A program made the translations under genes and the position numbers. Below the pieces are notes generated by a model. The model did no database searches, was not told where the DNA came from, and saw nothing but the letters and a program-made list of their open reading frames with translations. This document shows positions 48,950 through 59,376 of a DNA stretch of 64,000 nt, in pieces (position 1 is the stretch's first letter; the number at the start of each line of letters is the position of its first letter). The DNA is from Saccopteryx bilineata (Eukaryota > Chordata > Mammalia > Chiroptera > Emballonuridae). The stretch is taken from assembly GCF_036850765.1 (NCBI RefSeq), contig NC_089495.1:202431847-202495846 (forward strand). The letters are read 5' to 3'.

Positions 48950-50400
48950 AATATACAAATGATTTATATATATATATATATGTATGTATATATAACAACT
49001 GTAATTGACATCAGTAAAATTCCCTTTTTGGTATACTATATAGTTCTGTGAGTTTTCGACAAATGCGAAGTCATGTAACCATCACAAACAAAATACCAAA
49101 TTTCCATATGTTACCCCTTGGTAATCAAAGCCTCCTCTACCCTTAAGCCCTGGCAGCACCGATGTGTTCTCTCTTCCTATAGTTCAATTTATTAATTTCT
49201 CCTTTCAGGAATTTTGCTTTAACGTTGTATTTAAGGACTCTGTCATCTAACCCAAGGTGACAAAGATTTTTCTCCTTTGCTTTCCTGTAAACATTTACAT
49301 TTAGGTATGATCTATACCAACTAAAGTTTTAAAATAAAAAACTAAAGGTCAAGGTTTATATTTGTGCATATGAATGTCCAATTACTTCAGCATCGTTTGC
49401 TGACAAGACAGCCTTTCCCCATTACCCTTTTGTAAAAGAATCAATTGGCCATGTTTGTGCCCGTCTATTTCTGGGCTCTCTGCTCTGCTCTATTGATCTA
49501 TGCATCTGTTCTTATGCCAATTCTAATACTACACTGTCCTTATTAGTGTGGTGGTTTAGTAAGTCTTGAAATCAGGCAGTGCACGTTCTCCAACAATGTT
49601 CTACTTTTTCAAAGTCGTTTTAGCTTTCTAGTTCCTTTGCCTTTCCGTATAAATTTTAGAATTAACTTGTTGATATCTACCAAAAAAAAAATTCTGATGG
49701 GATTTTTATCAGGCTCGTGTTGAATCTACATGTCAATTTGGAAAGAACATCTTAACAGACTCGAGCCTTCCAATCAGTAAACATGTTATATCATTCATTT
49801 ATTTAGATTTTTTTTCATTTTCTTCATTGGTGCTTTATAGTTCTCAGCATAAATATCTATCATATATTTTGTTATACTTATCCCTAAGTACTTCATTATT
49901 TTGGTGCTATTATAAATGATGCTGTTCATTCAATTTTGTTTTTCAATTACTCACTGCCAGTATACAGAAATACAGTTGATTTATATATTGTGACTTTGGC
50001 CTACATTACTAATTAACTCTAGGAGTGTTTTTGTAGATTAAATAGACTTTTCTACATAGACAATCATGTTGGTACTAACAGAGACCGTTTTATTTCTCCC
50101 TGTCCATTCTATATGTCTGCCCCCTTGGCCTGTTGCATTAGTTAGAACTTTCTGGATATTAGAGTGACAACAGTGAACATCCTTGCCGTGTTCCCAATCT
50201 GAGGGAGAAAACATTCAGTCTTCCACCATTAAGTATGATGCTATTTTTGTAGATTGTCTTTGTTTTCTATGTTAGGAAAGTTTCCTTCTGTTACTATTTT
50301 GTTGAGAGATTTTTAATGTGAATGGATGTTGAATTCTGTTAATGCATTTTCTTCATCAACTGAGATTATCATGTGTTCTTTCTTCTTTATTTTTTTCACC
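48950..50400 (-). mobile_element. LINE-1 fragment, ORF2 region (antisense)
   Basis: On the minus strand this matches typical L1 ORF2 text from memory, for example the reverse complements of CTCTGCTCTATTGATCTATG and AATTCTAATACTACACTGTC. Many stops and indels; an old copy. Confidence 0.8.
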
Positions 50401-50429
50401 AGTAGATAAAAAGCTTTATGTGCCACAAT

Positions 50430-50760
50430 ACATATTTGTGATGATGAAAAAGTAAAAACAAATACAGATTCTAACCATAGAAGACTAGTTAAGTAGCTAT
50501 GACACGTCTACACGATGGTATATTATGCAGCCGTTCAAATAATTTATAAAAAAATTTATATTAACACTCAAGTGATGATCACATTGATACATAAATAAAG
50601 CAGAATGTACACTATGATTTCAGTTACTTTAATGATAACTATGGGAAAATTCTAAAAAGAAATATCTCTAACTAGCAACATTTGTTGGAGAAATTTCATT
50701 TTCCCCCTTTCCTTTTATTTTTTTGTGTCTTCTAAATTTTCTAAAATATTACTTTTTAAA
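50430..50760 (+). mobile_element. LINE-1 (L1M-type) 3' UTR-like fragment
   Basis: Contains TATTATGCAGCCGTTCAAAT and CTAAATTTTCTAAAATATTA, typical of old mammalian L1 3' ends, in the plus orientation, ending in an A-rich stretch next to an antisense SINE. Confidence 0.6.
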
Positions 50761-50775
50761 ACAGAAGTGGAAAAT

Positions 50776-51153
50776 AATTTTATTTTATTTTTTGCATTTT
50801 TCCGAAGCTGGAAAAGGGGAGGCAGTCAGACAGACTCCCATATGTGCCCGACCAGGATCCACCCGGCATGCCCACCAGGGGGTGATGCTCTGCCCTTCTG
50901 GGGTGTTGCTCTGTTGCATCCAGAGCCATCCTAGAGCCTGAGGCAGAGGCCACAGAGCCATCCCCAGCGCCCGGGCCATCTTTGCTCCAATGGAGCCTCA
51001 GCTGCGGGAGGGGAAGAGAGAGACAGAGAGGAAGGAGAGGGGAAGGGGTGGAGAAGCAGATGGGCGCTTCTCCTGTGTGCCCTGGCCGGGAATCGAACCC
51101 GGGACTCCTGCACGCCAGGCCAACGCTCTACCACTGAGCCAACCGGCCAGGGC
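50776..51153 (-). mobile_element. SINE type A (antisense)
   Basis: Inverted full copy between a LINE-1 3' UTR-like piece and the intron-like flank of the BMAL2-like exon. No convincing target duplication. Confidence 0.92.
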
Positions 51154-51366
51154 CTGAAACTAAATTTTTAAATGTAGACTAACAACACATTCATTCCTAA
51201 TATTTGAGTGTGCATAATTAGTCTATGTTATGTTGTTATTTACTTGCTATTAATAAAATATCAAGATAGAAAAACCATTTAAAATGTGTGATATGGATAT
51301 GTATATAGTGAAGGCTAATGTTTAAAATAGATGTCTTGTTGTGCTTTATCCCTTTATCTCTCACAG

Positions 51367-51517
51367 GTCCAAGGTTGATAGAAGACAACCAGCACATTGC
51401 TCCCCAGGGCTCCGATCGTTTGAGCCCATGGACAACATCAACAGCTGTTGGATCCTTCAGCCCACATTTGACAGAGTTTCCAAGAAAACGAAAAGGAAGT
51501 GATTCAGATCCATCCCT
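51367..51517 (+). CDS. BMAL2: BMAL2 (ARNTL2)-like exon with intact splice sites, out of its expected context
   Basis: A 151 bp exon preceded by a polypyrimidine tract and TCTCACAG (AG at 51365-51366) and followed by the donor GTAAGT at 51518. One frame is open throughout: IEDNQHIAPQGSDRLSP, then TAVGSFSPHLTEF and PRKRKGSDSDPS. From memory, human BMAL2 exon 2 has the same layout, with ENQCIAP, SRVSP and TAMGSFSSHMTEF, ending in an identical PRKRKGSDSDPS. That segment is the N-terminal, NLS-like region before the bHLH domain of this circadian activator. No other BMAL2 exon (bHLH, PAS) was recognised in the window, and in human the gene is on another chromosome (12p) from MMP24 (20q). It could be the edge of a relocated BMAL2 gene or a duplicated single exon. 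Identity is strong; functional status is unknown. Confidence 0.8.
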
Positions 51518-51884
51518 GTAAGTGTTTGTATCTCTAACCTCATGAAATCTTTGACTCTGCAACTTTTCAGTCCAACTCTGAACGTTCTTAGGTACCCAGG
51601 AGGGTCACCAGTGTCTCAGGGCTTTGCTCCGGCTGGCCGCTCTGCCTGGCAGCCTCTTCCCGATCACCCACGTGGCTCACTCGGCCATGTTTTCGAATCT
51701 AGGCTCCAGCGCAGTCTTCTTGGCTCATGTGATGAAATGTTCTGCAGCAAGGGCGGTGCCAGGTTTGGTCAATTAAGCAGCTCAATGATGTCAATGCCCT
51801 GAATCATTTTATTTTCCATTCTCTTAACTTTCCCTTTATGGTCCCAAAATGTGTTTGGTTTTTTTTGTTGTTGTTTTTTGGGGG

Positions 51885-51885
<1 letters not shown>

Positions 51886-51924
<39 letters not shown>

Positions 51925-51934
51925 ATGTGCGCAC
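51886..51934. repeat. (TG)n tract with GCGCATGTGCGCAC end
   Basis: About 35 bp of TG followed by GCGCATGTGCGCAC: nearly 49 bp of strict purine-pyrimidine alternation. Confidence 0.92.
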
Positions 51935-51950
51935 TTGTTTGTTTTTTGGT

Positions 51951-53740
51951 CTGTCAATGGGGTAAGTTACACTCATTGATTTTTGTGACTGTTGTACCAT
52001 CATTTAATGACCTGGGATAAACCCCACTTGGTAGTAAAATAATATCCACTTCATATGTCTCTGAACTCCATGCTGAAGAGTTTGTTGAGGATCTCTGTCT
52101 GGGTGTGTGTTCAGGCGGAATATTCCTCTGTAGTTTCCTTGTAATGTCTTTTGGTATCAGGATAATGCTGACCTCATAAAAAGGATTGCAAATGCCCCTC
52201 ATTTTCCATCTTCTGAAAGAGGTGGTATAGAATTGGGATTATGTCTTCCTTAAATGTTTTGGTGGGCCTGGAATGTTTTCCAATGAAACCACCTGGGCCT
52301 GGGATTTTTTTCATTGGAAGAAGGTTTTTGTGGGGAGGTTTTTTTGTGTGTGTATTTTTCTGAAGTTGGAAACAGGGAAGCAGTCAGACAGACTCCCACA
52401 TACGCCCAACCGGGATCCACCTGGTGCGCCCACCAGGGGGCAATGCTCTGCCCATCTGGGGCGTTGCTCTGTTGCAACCAGAGCCATTCTAGTGCCTGAG
52501 GCAGAGGCCACAGAGCCATCCTCAGTGCCTGGGCCAACTTTGTTCCAATGGAGCCTTGGCTGCAAGAGGGGAAGAGAGAGACACTGAGGAAGGAGAGGGG
52601 GAGGGGTGGAGAAGCAGATGGGCACTTCTCCTGTGTGCCCTGGCCGGGAATCGAACCCGGGACTCCTGCACACCAGGCCGACACTCCACCACTGAGCCAA
52701 CCGGCAAGAGCCTGGAAGAAGGTTTTAAACTAGCAATTCCATTGTTTTCTTTAATATTGTCTCACAGGTCCCAAAAGTCTTTTCATTTTTCAAAATCTTT
52801 TTTCCCCTGTAATCTACAATATTGGATATTTCTATTGATCTATTCTTAAGTTCACTCATTCACCCCTCTGTCATCTCAGTTCTACTGATGAGCCCCTCCA
52901 GCCAATTTGTTTCTAACTTGATATAATTTTGGCTCTGTTGTACAAGTTCCATTTCTCTGCTGAGAACTTGTACCTTTCCATTCATTTCAAGGGTGTTTAC
53001 TTTTGCCTCAGGGCGGAGGGTTATAATAGCCACTGTAAAGTCTCTGTCAGATCTTTCCAACGACTGGGTCATTTTAGGATTAGCATGTTTATTTTCCTTT
53101 CCCTTAAAGATTGATCAGATTTTCCTGATTCTTGGTACGTAAAGTAATTTGGGATTGTATCCTGACTGTCTTGAACAGTATATTATGGGACTGTGAGTCC
53201 TGTGAAAATCCTCTGGATGTTAGCTATTTTTATTTAGCAATCAAATCGTCTCACTGTGTATGGGTGCTGGTTCCAGTGTCGGTCCATTTGCAGAGTTTTT
53301 GCGATGCTGTCTGGATCTGGGACTCAGGTGATGATGGTTCATATTGTAGTTCAGTTCCAAAAGCCCTTACTAAGCTGTGCTCTGCAACGCGGGGGTGGGC
53401 CCAGGATTTCTGTTAGTTCACGCACAGCCCTCTCTCCCCTGAAGTTTCCCCCACGCTCTATGGCCCCTTCCTCTGATTCTTCTGTCTGGAGAGACGGGGC
53501 TCTCCCAGGCGGTCACACAGTCTGTATGACAGCCCAGCGCTGGAGCGAAGTGGCAGGAAGAAAGAGAGGGAAATAAAAAGGGGGATTTCACCCACAGTCT
53601 CCACTATCTGAACCACGTTTTCTAGGTTCTCTGGTGTTTTGACATGATGCTGACTGGGAAGGACCTCCAGTCCTAGATGTAGTGCATTCCTAGAGATGGA
53701 AAATGACTCTGGTCTGCCTTTCATATGCAAATCAACCACT
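51951..53740 (-). mobile_element. LINE-1 fragments (antisense), interrupted by a SINE
   Basis: 52.0-52.31 kb holds L1 ORF2-like text (CTGGGATAAACCCCACTTGG, then GAAACCACCTGGGCCTGGG), which resumes after the SINE at 52329-52712. 52.73-53.75 kb continues with L1-type sequence (GGATATTTCTATTGATCTAT, TTGGGATTGTATCCTGAC). Heavily decayed. Confidence 0.7.
52329..52712 (-). mobile_element. SINE type A (antisense), inside LINE-1
   Basis: Inverted full copy inserted in antisense LINE-1, with target duplication tggaagaaggtttt at 52315-52328 and 52713-52726. Confidence 0.94.
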
Positions 53741-53782
53741 CCTGAGCTCCTAACTCCCTATCACCCGAGGGTCGCTATTCTT

Positions 53783-53980
53783 TTTTTTTTTAATTTATTC
53801 ATTTTTTTTTAGAGAGGAGAGAGAGAGAGACAGAGACAGAGAGGAGAGAGAGACAGGGGGGAGGAGCTGGAAGCATCAACTCCCATATGTGCCTTGACCA
53901 GGCAAGCCCAGGGTTTCGAACCGGCAACCTCAGCATTTCCAGGTCGACGCTTTATCCACTGCACCACCACAGGTCAGGCC
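53783..53980 (-). mobile_element. SINE type C (antisense)
   Basis: Inverted copy; target duplication cgagggtcgctattctt against tgagggtcactattctt. Confidence 0.92.
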
Positions 53981-54295
53981 CTGAGGGTCACTATTCTTAA
54001 TGACCTCAGGGCCCTACACCCCAGAGCCCCTAATCTAATTCTAAGTAGCCAATCTCAGTCCTGTTTACTCAGTCTCACCCATAATCTCTGTCAATAACTC
54101 CATAAGGGCTCGCCTCCCGGGCCCCTCTCTGCCTGCGATAGACCCCAGTGTTCTTTCTTCTGTCCCCAAATAGCCATCTTTTTTTTAGTGACCCTCACCT
54201 CCTGGCCTGTGGGCCTCACCATTCCTGAATAGAAATAAAATCTATATTTGAAAACATCCGCACAACAGCAGCTCCTTTTCCCAGTTTCTCTAGAC

Positions 54296-54647
54296 CAGGG
54301 ATAGTCAACCTTTTTATACCTACCGCCCACTTTTGTATCTCTGTTAGTAGTAAAATTTTCTAACTGCCCACCGGTTCCACAGTAATGGTGATTTATAAAG
54401 TAGGGAAGTAACTTTACTTTATAAAATTTATAAAGCAGAGTTATAGCCAGTTAAAGCATACAATAATAATTACTTACCAAGTACTTTATGTCGGATTTTC
54501 GCTAAGTTTGGCAGAATCAATCTTTATAAAACAACTTACTATAGTTAAATCTATCTTTTTATTTATACTTTGGTTGCTCCACTACTGCCCACCATGAAAG
54601 CTGGAACGCCCACTAGTAGGCGGTAGGGACCAGGTTGACTCCCACTG
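54296..54647. mobile_element. hAT-type MITE, 352 bp
   Basis: Ends CAGGGATAGTCAACCT and AGGTTGACTCCCACTG form imperfect terminal inverted repeats. The 8 bp flanks ctctagac (54288-54295) and ctctagag (54648-54655) are the target duplication with one mismatch. Subterminal ACCGCCCACTTTT and GCCCACTAGTAGGCGGTAG are also inverted. No coding capacity. Confidence 0.85.
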
Positions 54648-55144
54648 CTCTAGAGAGAGGGTTTTGTTCAGGGTTTTAGGTGGCTATGCTGACAACCACC
54701 CCCATATACCCACAGCAGTGAAGTCCCACAATGGCGGGTGGCCTGGAGTTAGGACCGGGAGAGAAAACTATCGGGGTTCTTCCTATGCTCTCCAGCTCAC
54801 AAGAGCCCCCTTTCCCAGCTGTCGGGACAGAGAGCTGGGGTTCCTGTAGCATTTTTGTCGTCTGCACCTATTGCTCAGTTCTCAGGTTTGGCTCATCCTT
54901 GGGTGAAGGCCAGGTGATAAGGGAGAAGGAAAAACAGCACCAGGAAACTCACCATGGCCACAGTGGGCATTCTTCACGTTGGGACTTCTCTCCCCAGTCT
55001 GCCTCTATTGTGAACTTTTCAGACACCTCAGGTAGTTGCTGTTTTGTGTTTTGGTAAGAGGTTTGAAATGCAATCAATGAGGGAGAAAGGCTGCAATGGG
55101 TTGGCTCCATCTTGCCAGCACCAGAAATAAAAGGCAGATATTTT

Positions 55145-55190
55145 GAGATCAGACGAGATCAGGCGTGTTCAGGGTGGTATGGCCGTAGAT
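55145..55190 (-). pseudogene. 5S rRNA fragment (retroposed, 3' truncated)
   Basis: The minus strand reads TCTACGGCCATACCACC, CTGAAC, then GATCTCGTCTGATCTC: about the first 46 nt of 5S rRNA with a few changes. It stops before the internal promoter is complete, so it is not a working gene. The surrounding aaaaggcagatattttga is duplicated (left 55129-55146; right begins 55195 and is split by the solo LTR), which shows retroposition. Confidence 0.88.
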
Positions 55191-55205
55191 GCCTAAAAGG
55201 CAGAT

Positions 55206-55688
55206 TGTTGTTGTGAGTCGGGGGCGCAGAGGGAGAGATCAGCAGACAGAATCATCAAGGACCAGCAAAGAACCACTGCTCGCTCAGGCAAATGGCCCCG
55301 AGTTTGCCCTGTGTCCTAATTTTATTCACAAGACTTCAAAAAGCTTGTTTACTGAGAAATTGGCATAACATCAAGTGTAACTTTTACTTAAAGATACATA
55401 GAGTGCACCTGCAAGATAGCTTAGTAACAACATAATATCAGAAGGCACTAATTGCTATTGCTTCTATGGATCCCACAACATTCCTCTCCTTATCTTAAGG
55501 GATAACCTTGGAAAGTACAGAAATCTTATGAGAATGTTTTACTGAGAAAAGCCCAGCAACTGCCTTCAGTCACATAGACCTGTTTCAGTGACCTCCCTTC
55601 AAGTCACAAAACAACTTTCTTGGCAAAACATTCATTTCTTGTTGGCTGTGTTCCCATCCAAGGCCATGCAATGGGTTATTCCACTACA
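55206..55688. mobile_element. Solo LTR of an endogenous retrovirus, 483 bp
   Basis: Begins TGTTGTTGTGAGTC and ends CCACTACA, the TG...CA termini of an LTR, with a perfect 6 bp target duplication gcagat at 55200-55205 and 55689-55694. A 6 bp duplication is typical of beta-like (class II, ERVK-type) elements. No retroviral gene sequence is attached, so it is the relic left by recombination between two LTRs. The family is not identified. Confidence 0.8.
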
Positions 55689-55929
55689 GCAGATATTTTG
55701 ATGAATGACATGTTCAATTTATACTGATGCAAAGAGATACTGTATGGGACACCCAGAAGTAACAGAGTCCTGGGGTAGATCCGACGCACTTATCAAGTGG
55801 TTCCTGCTGAGCGACTGTCCGATTCTGAGACTCACGCTTTCACTCTTCTGTCCCCAAGACGATTACTTCACACCTCTCCTTTCAAACTATAGCCATTGTG
55901 TCTTTCTTACTTTCGGCTGAAAGTTGCGC

Positions 55930-56254
55930 GCTTTTTTTTCTTTTTCTTTTTCTTTTCTTTCTTTTTTTTTTTTGTGACAGAGACAGACAGACAGGAAGGG
56001 AGAGAGATGAGAAGCATCAATTCTTTGTTGTGGCACCTTAGTTGTTCATTGATTGCTTTCTCATATGTGCCTTGACCGTGGGCCTTCAGCAGAACGAGTG
56101 ACCCCTTGCTGGAGCCAGTGACCTTGGGTCCAAGCTGGTGAGCCTTGCTCAAACCAGATGAGCCTGCACTCAAGCTGGCGACCTCGGGGTCTCGATCGTC
56201 GGTCCTCAGCGTCCCAGTCTGACGCTCTATCCCTTGCGCCACCGCCTGGTCAGG
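55930..56254 (-). mobile_element. SINE type B (antisense)
   Basis: Inverted full copy with target duplication tgaaagttg on each side (55918 and 56255). Confidence 0.92.
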
Positions 56255-56701
56255 TGAAAGTTGTGCTTCTCAATTCTAAAACAGAGACAACCAGAAGATG
56301 GTTTCCACCTCTACCGACCTACCCTCACCTCTGCCAGTCGTCTCTGCCTCCCCCGCACATACTGTGAATGGATTGTCCCTGCTCTCATCTCAGTAGGTTT
56401 CTCCACTGGTGCCTCCAATTCCGTCCCCTCTGACCTCCTCAGGAACATCACTTCAGCGACCATCCCCTTTCCCATATCATCAGAATCTCCTTCCCTGTTG
56501 ATTATTCCTATGAGTGTACAAACACGCTGTATTATCTACCCTCTTTTTCTTCTTCTTTTGTTAACCTGCATATGCCCTGACCGTGGATCAAACACGCAAT
56601 CTTGAGAGTACTGGAATGACGCTCTAACCAACTGAGCTACTTGGACAGTGGGGCCTTCTCTACCTTTTTAAAGGAAACACACTCTCCTCAGCCCTATAAC
56701 C

Positions 56702-56879
56702 GCCACCCCATTTTAAAAAGATTGTATTGATTTTAGAGAGATGAGAGAGAGAAAGGGGGGGGGAGGAGCAGGAAGTATCAACTCCCAAACGTGTCTTGAC
56801 CAGGCAAGCCCAGGGATTCGAACCAGCGACCTCAGCGTTCCAGGTTCACACTTTATCCACTGCGCCACCACAGGTCAGG
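56702..56879 (-). mobile_element. SINE type C (antisense)
   Basis: Inverted copy with target duplication cagccctataacc (56689) against cagccctatgacc (56880). Confidence 0.9.
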
Positions 56880-57709
56880 CAGCCCTATGACCCCTTTTAA
56901 TACTTAATTACACACTTTTCTTAACATCCTTAATTAATCCTCTACTTTGCACCCTACTTTTCTGTTCTCCTATAAACGAGCCAAGTTCCTCAAAAGAGTT
57001 ATTTATACTCATGGTCTCAAATCAGTTTCCCCACGCCCCTTCTTAACCCCACTCCAGGCGGGCTTTGTTCCCCCTGCATCACTCAAAGTGCTCTTATTGC
57101 AGTCGCCGATGCACCAATGACCTGCATCAGGAGTCCATTTTCAGTCCTAGCCTTACTCTCCCTACCGGGAGCATCTGTTACAGTGCTCACTTCCCCTTGG
57201 GACCTTTATTTTATTTCTTTCACTTGGCTCCTGAGATACCACTCCGTCTTGGTGTTCTTTATACCTCGGTGTCTACTTCTTAGTTTTCCTTGCTGGTTTC
57301 TATCTCAGTCCCGAATCTTTAGATGCTGGAGCATCCCAGGGTTTAGCTTTTTCTATCTGCACTAAACCTTCTGTGATCCCGTCTAGCCTCATGGATTTAT
57401 ACATTATTTTTACAGTGAGCTCCCAAAGTTACATCTCCAGCCTAGACGTCTCCCTAAATGTCACCCTTGTATACCAACTGCCTGTCAGCATTTCCACTTG
57501 GGTGGGGATACTAGTAAGTATCAATAAGATACTAATAAGTATCTTATTAAGTATCAAATTTAATATATATATATATACACACAAAACTGATCTATTTCCC
57601 ACCAAATCTGCTTCTCCTGTAGCTTCCTCCTTTCAAAAAATGAGAACTTTAGCCTCCAGTTACCCAGACCAAAAACCTCAGAGTCACTCCTTTTAAATGT
57701 AAACTCTAT

Positions 57710-58350
57710 GGAAACCTAATACTGATACAGAAAAGTACACAAATTATAAGTGTATAACTCAATGAACATTCACAAAGTGAGGACGTGTATGTAGTTAGCA
57801 TCCAGATAAAGAAACAGAAATCCCCCTTCCAATCACTAGTTCCCATGCGTAACCAATATCCTGACATCTTATAACCATAGGTTAGTTCTGTGTGTCTTTG
57901 ACATTTATATAAATGGAATCATATCGAATATATATTTTTTGTGTGTGTGTGTCTGGCTTCTTTTGCTCAACATTATATTTGTGAGATTAATTCACACTAA
58001 GTATATGATAATTTAAGTTTGTACATTCTCATTGCTGTATATCTATTATGTAAATATGGTATACTTTGTTCAATCACTCTATTTTTGATAGGTGTTTGGG
58101 TAGTTTCCAGTTTGGGCTATTCCAGAGAATACTGCTATGACCAATGATATATATATTTTTCACTGAACTTATGTAAGCATTCCCATTAAGTATATACCTA
58201 GGAGGCATACATTCAGCTTTAGTGGATTCTACCAGCTTCCCAAAGTGCTTGTACCAGTGTTTACATGATCAACAGCTGGGTATTGAAGTTCTAGTTGTTC
58301 TGTATCCTTGTCAATATTGTCTTTTCCTTCCTCCTTTCCTCCCTCCCTTC
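57710..58350. mobile_element. Old LINE-1-like fragment
   Basis: Carries CTGGCTTCTTTTGCTCAACA, GTTTGGGTAGTTTCCAGTTT and TATACCTAGGAGGCATACAT, a text common in ancient L1 copies. Orientation and subfamily not determined. Confidence 0.55.
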
Positions 58351-59376
58351 CTAGACTTGTTTTTTTTCTTTTTAACTATTCTGATATATAAGTAGCAGCA
58401 TCATACTATGGCTTTAATTTGCATTCCTTAAAGGCATTTTCTATTCTTCTATTTCTCCTATATCCATATCCAATCTGTTAGCAAATTCTTTCAGCTCCAT
58501 CTTCATGACATGCCCAATGTTCAGGGACTTTCACCGTCTCTACTGCTAACACTGTGGTTCATGCAACCATCATTTTTTACCCATGTTATTAGAATAGTCT
58601 CCAAACAGGAGTGTCTGTCTGGATCCTTTGGGCTCCTTGAACTTGTCTTTGCCCCTAAGCTCTATTTTCCCCAGGGTAGCCATAAGGATGCTCTTCAAAC
58701 AGAAGTAGATCATGTCACTCCTCTTCTCAAAAGCCTTTAATGGCTTCCCATCCTACTCAGAATAAAAATCAAAGTACATTCACGTGCTTTGATTAGCGGT
58801 ATTTCAGTCATTGATGGACCGTAAGGACAACGGTGGTCCCATAAGATTACAATGGAGCTGAAACTTTTCTGTTGCCTAATGACTTATCATAACCATCATC
58901 ACATGGTAGGGTACCACATTACTCATGTGTTTGTGGTGATGCTGGTGTAGACACACCTGTGGCACTGCCAGTCTATAAAAGGACAGCACACACAATTAGG
59001 TTCAGTGTGTAATGCTTGCTAATGATAAGAAACAACTATGTAAGAAAAAAAAATGAGAAGGATAAAAATATATATAAAAAGAAAAACAATAGAAAAATAA
59101 AAAAGAAACAACTATGTTACTGGTTTACATATTTGCTAGATTATACACTGCTCACAAAAATTAGGGGATATTTTATTGCTTCATATTCATTTTTGAAATA
59201 TTCTTTAATTCTTGTGAGCCATATAGGTTTTATTATTCAGCATGTACTCATTCTATTTTAAAAAAATTTGTTATACATTATGCTGTGTTATGTTGGCAGC
59301 CGCCTTATATATCTTGTGTTGATTGCATCTCTTGGTGGAGTCATTTCTCTTGTGCTTGATCTCATGTGTTGTCATC

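Larger units (their letters stand above)
37861..51366. other. Intergenic region upstream of MMP24
   Basis: No gene recognised. It holds MIR and L2 fragments, several SINEs, a CA microsatellite (41800-41831), LINE-1 3' UTR-like pieces (about 44040-44580, 50430-50760) and an antisense LINE-1 body (48.95-50.4 kb). The stretches 38.1-40.7, 41.45-44.0 and 46.0-48.9 kb otherwise look like old, diverged, non-coding sequence. Confidence 0.6.
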
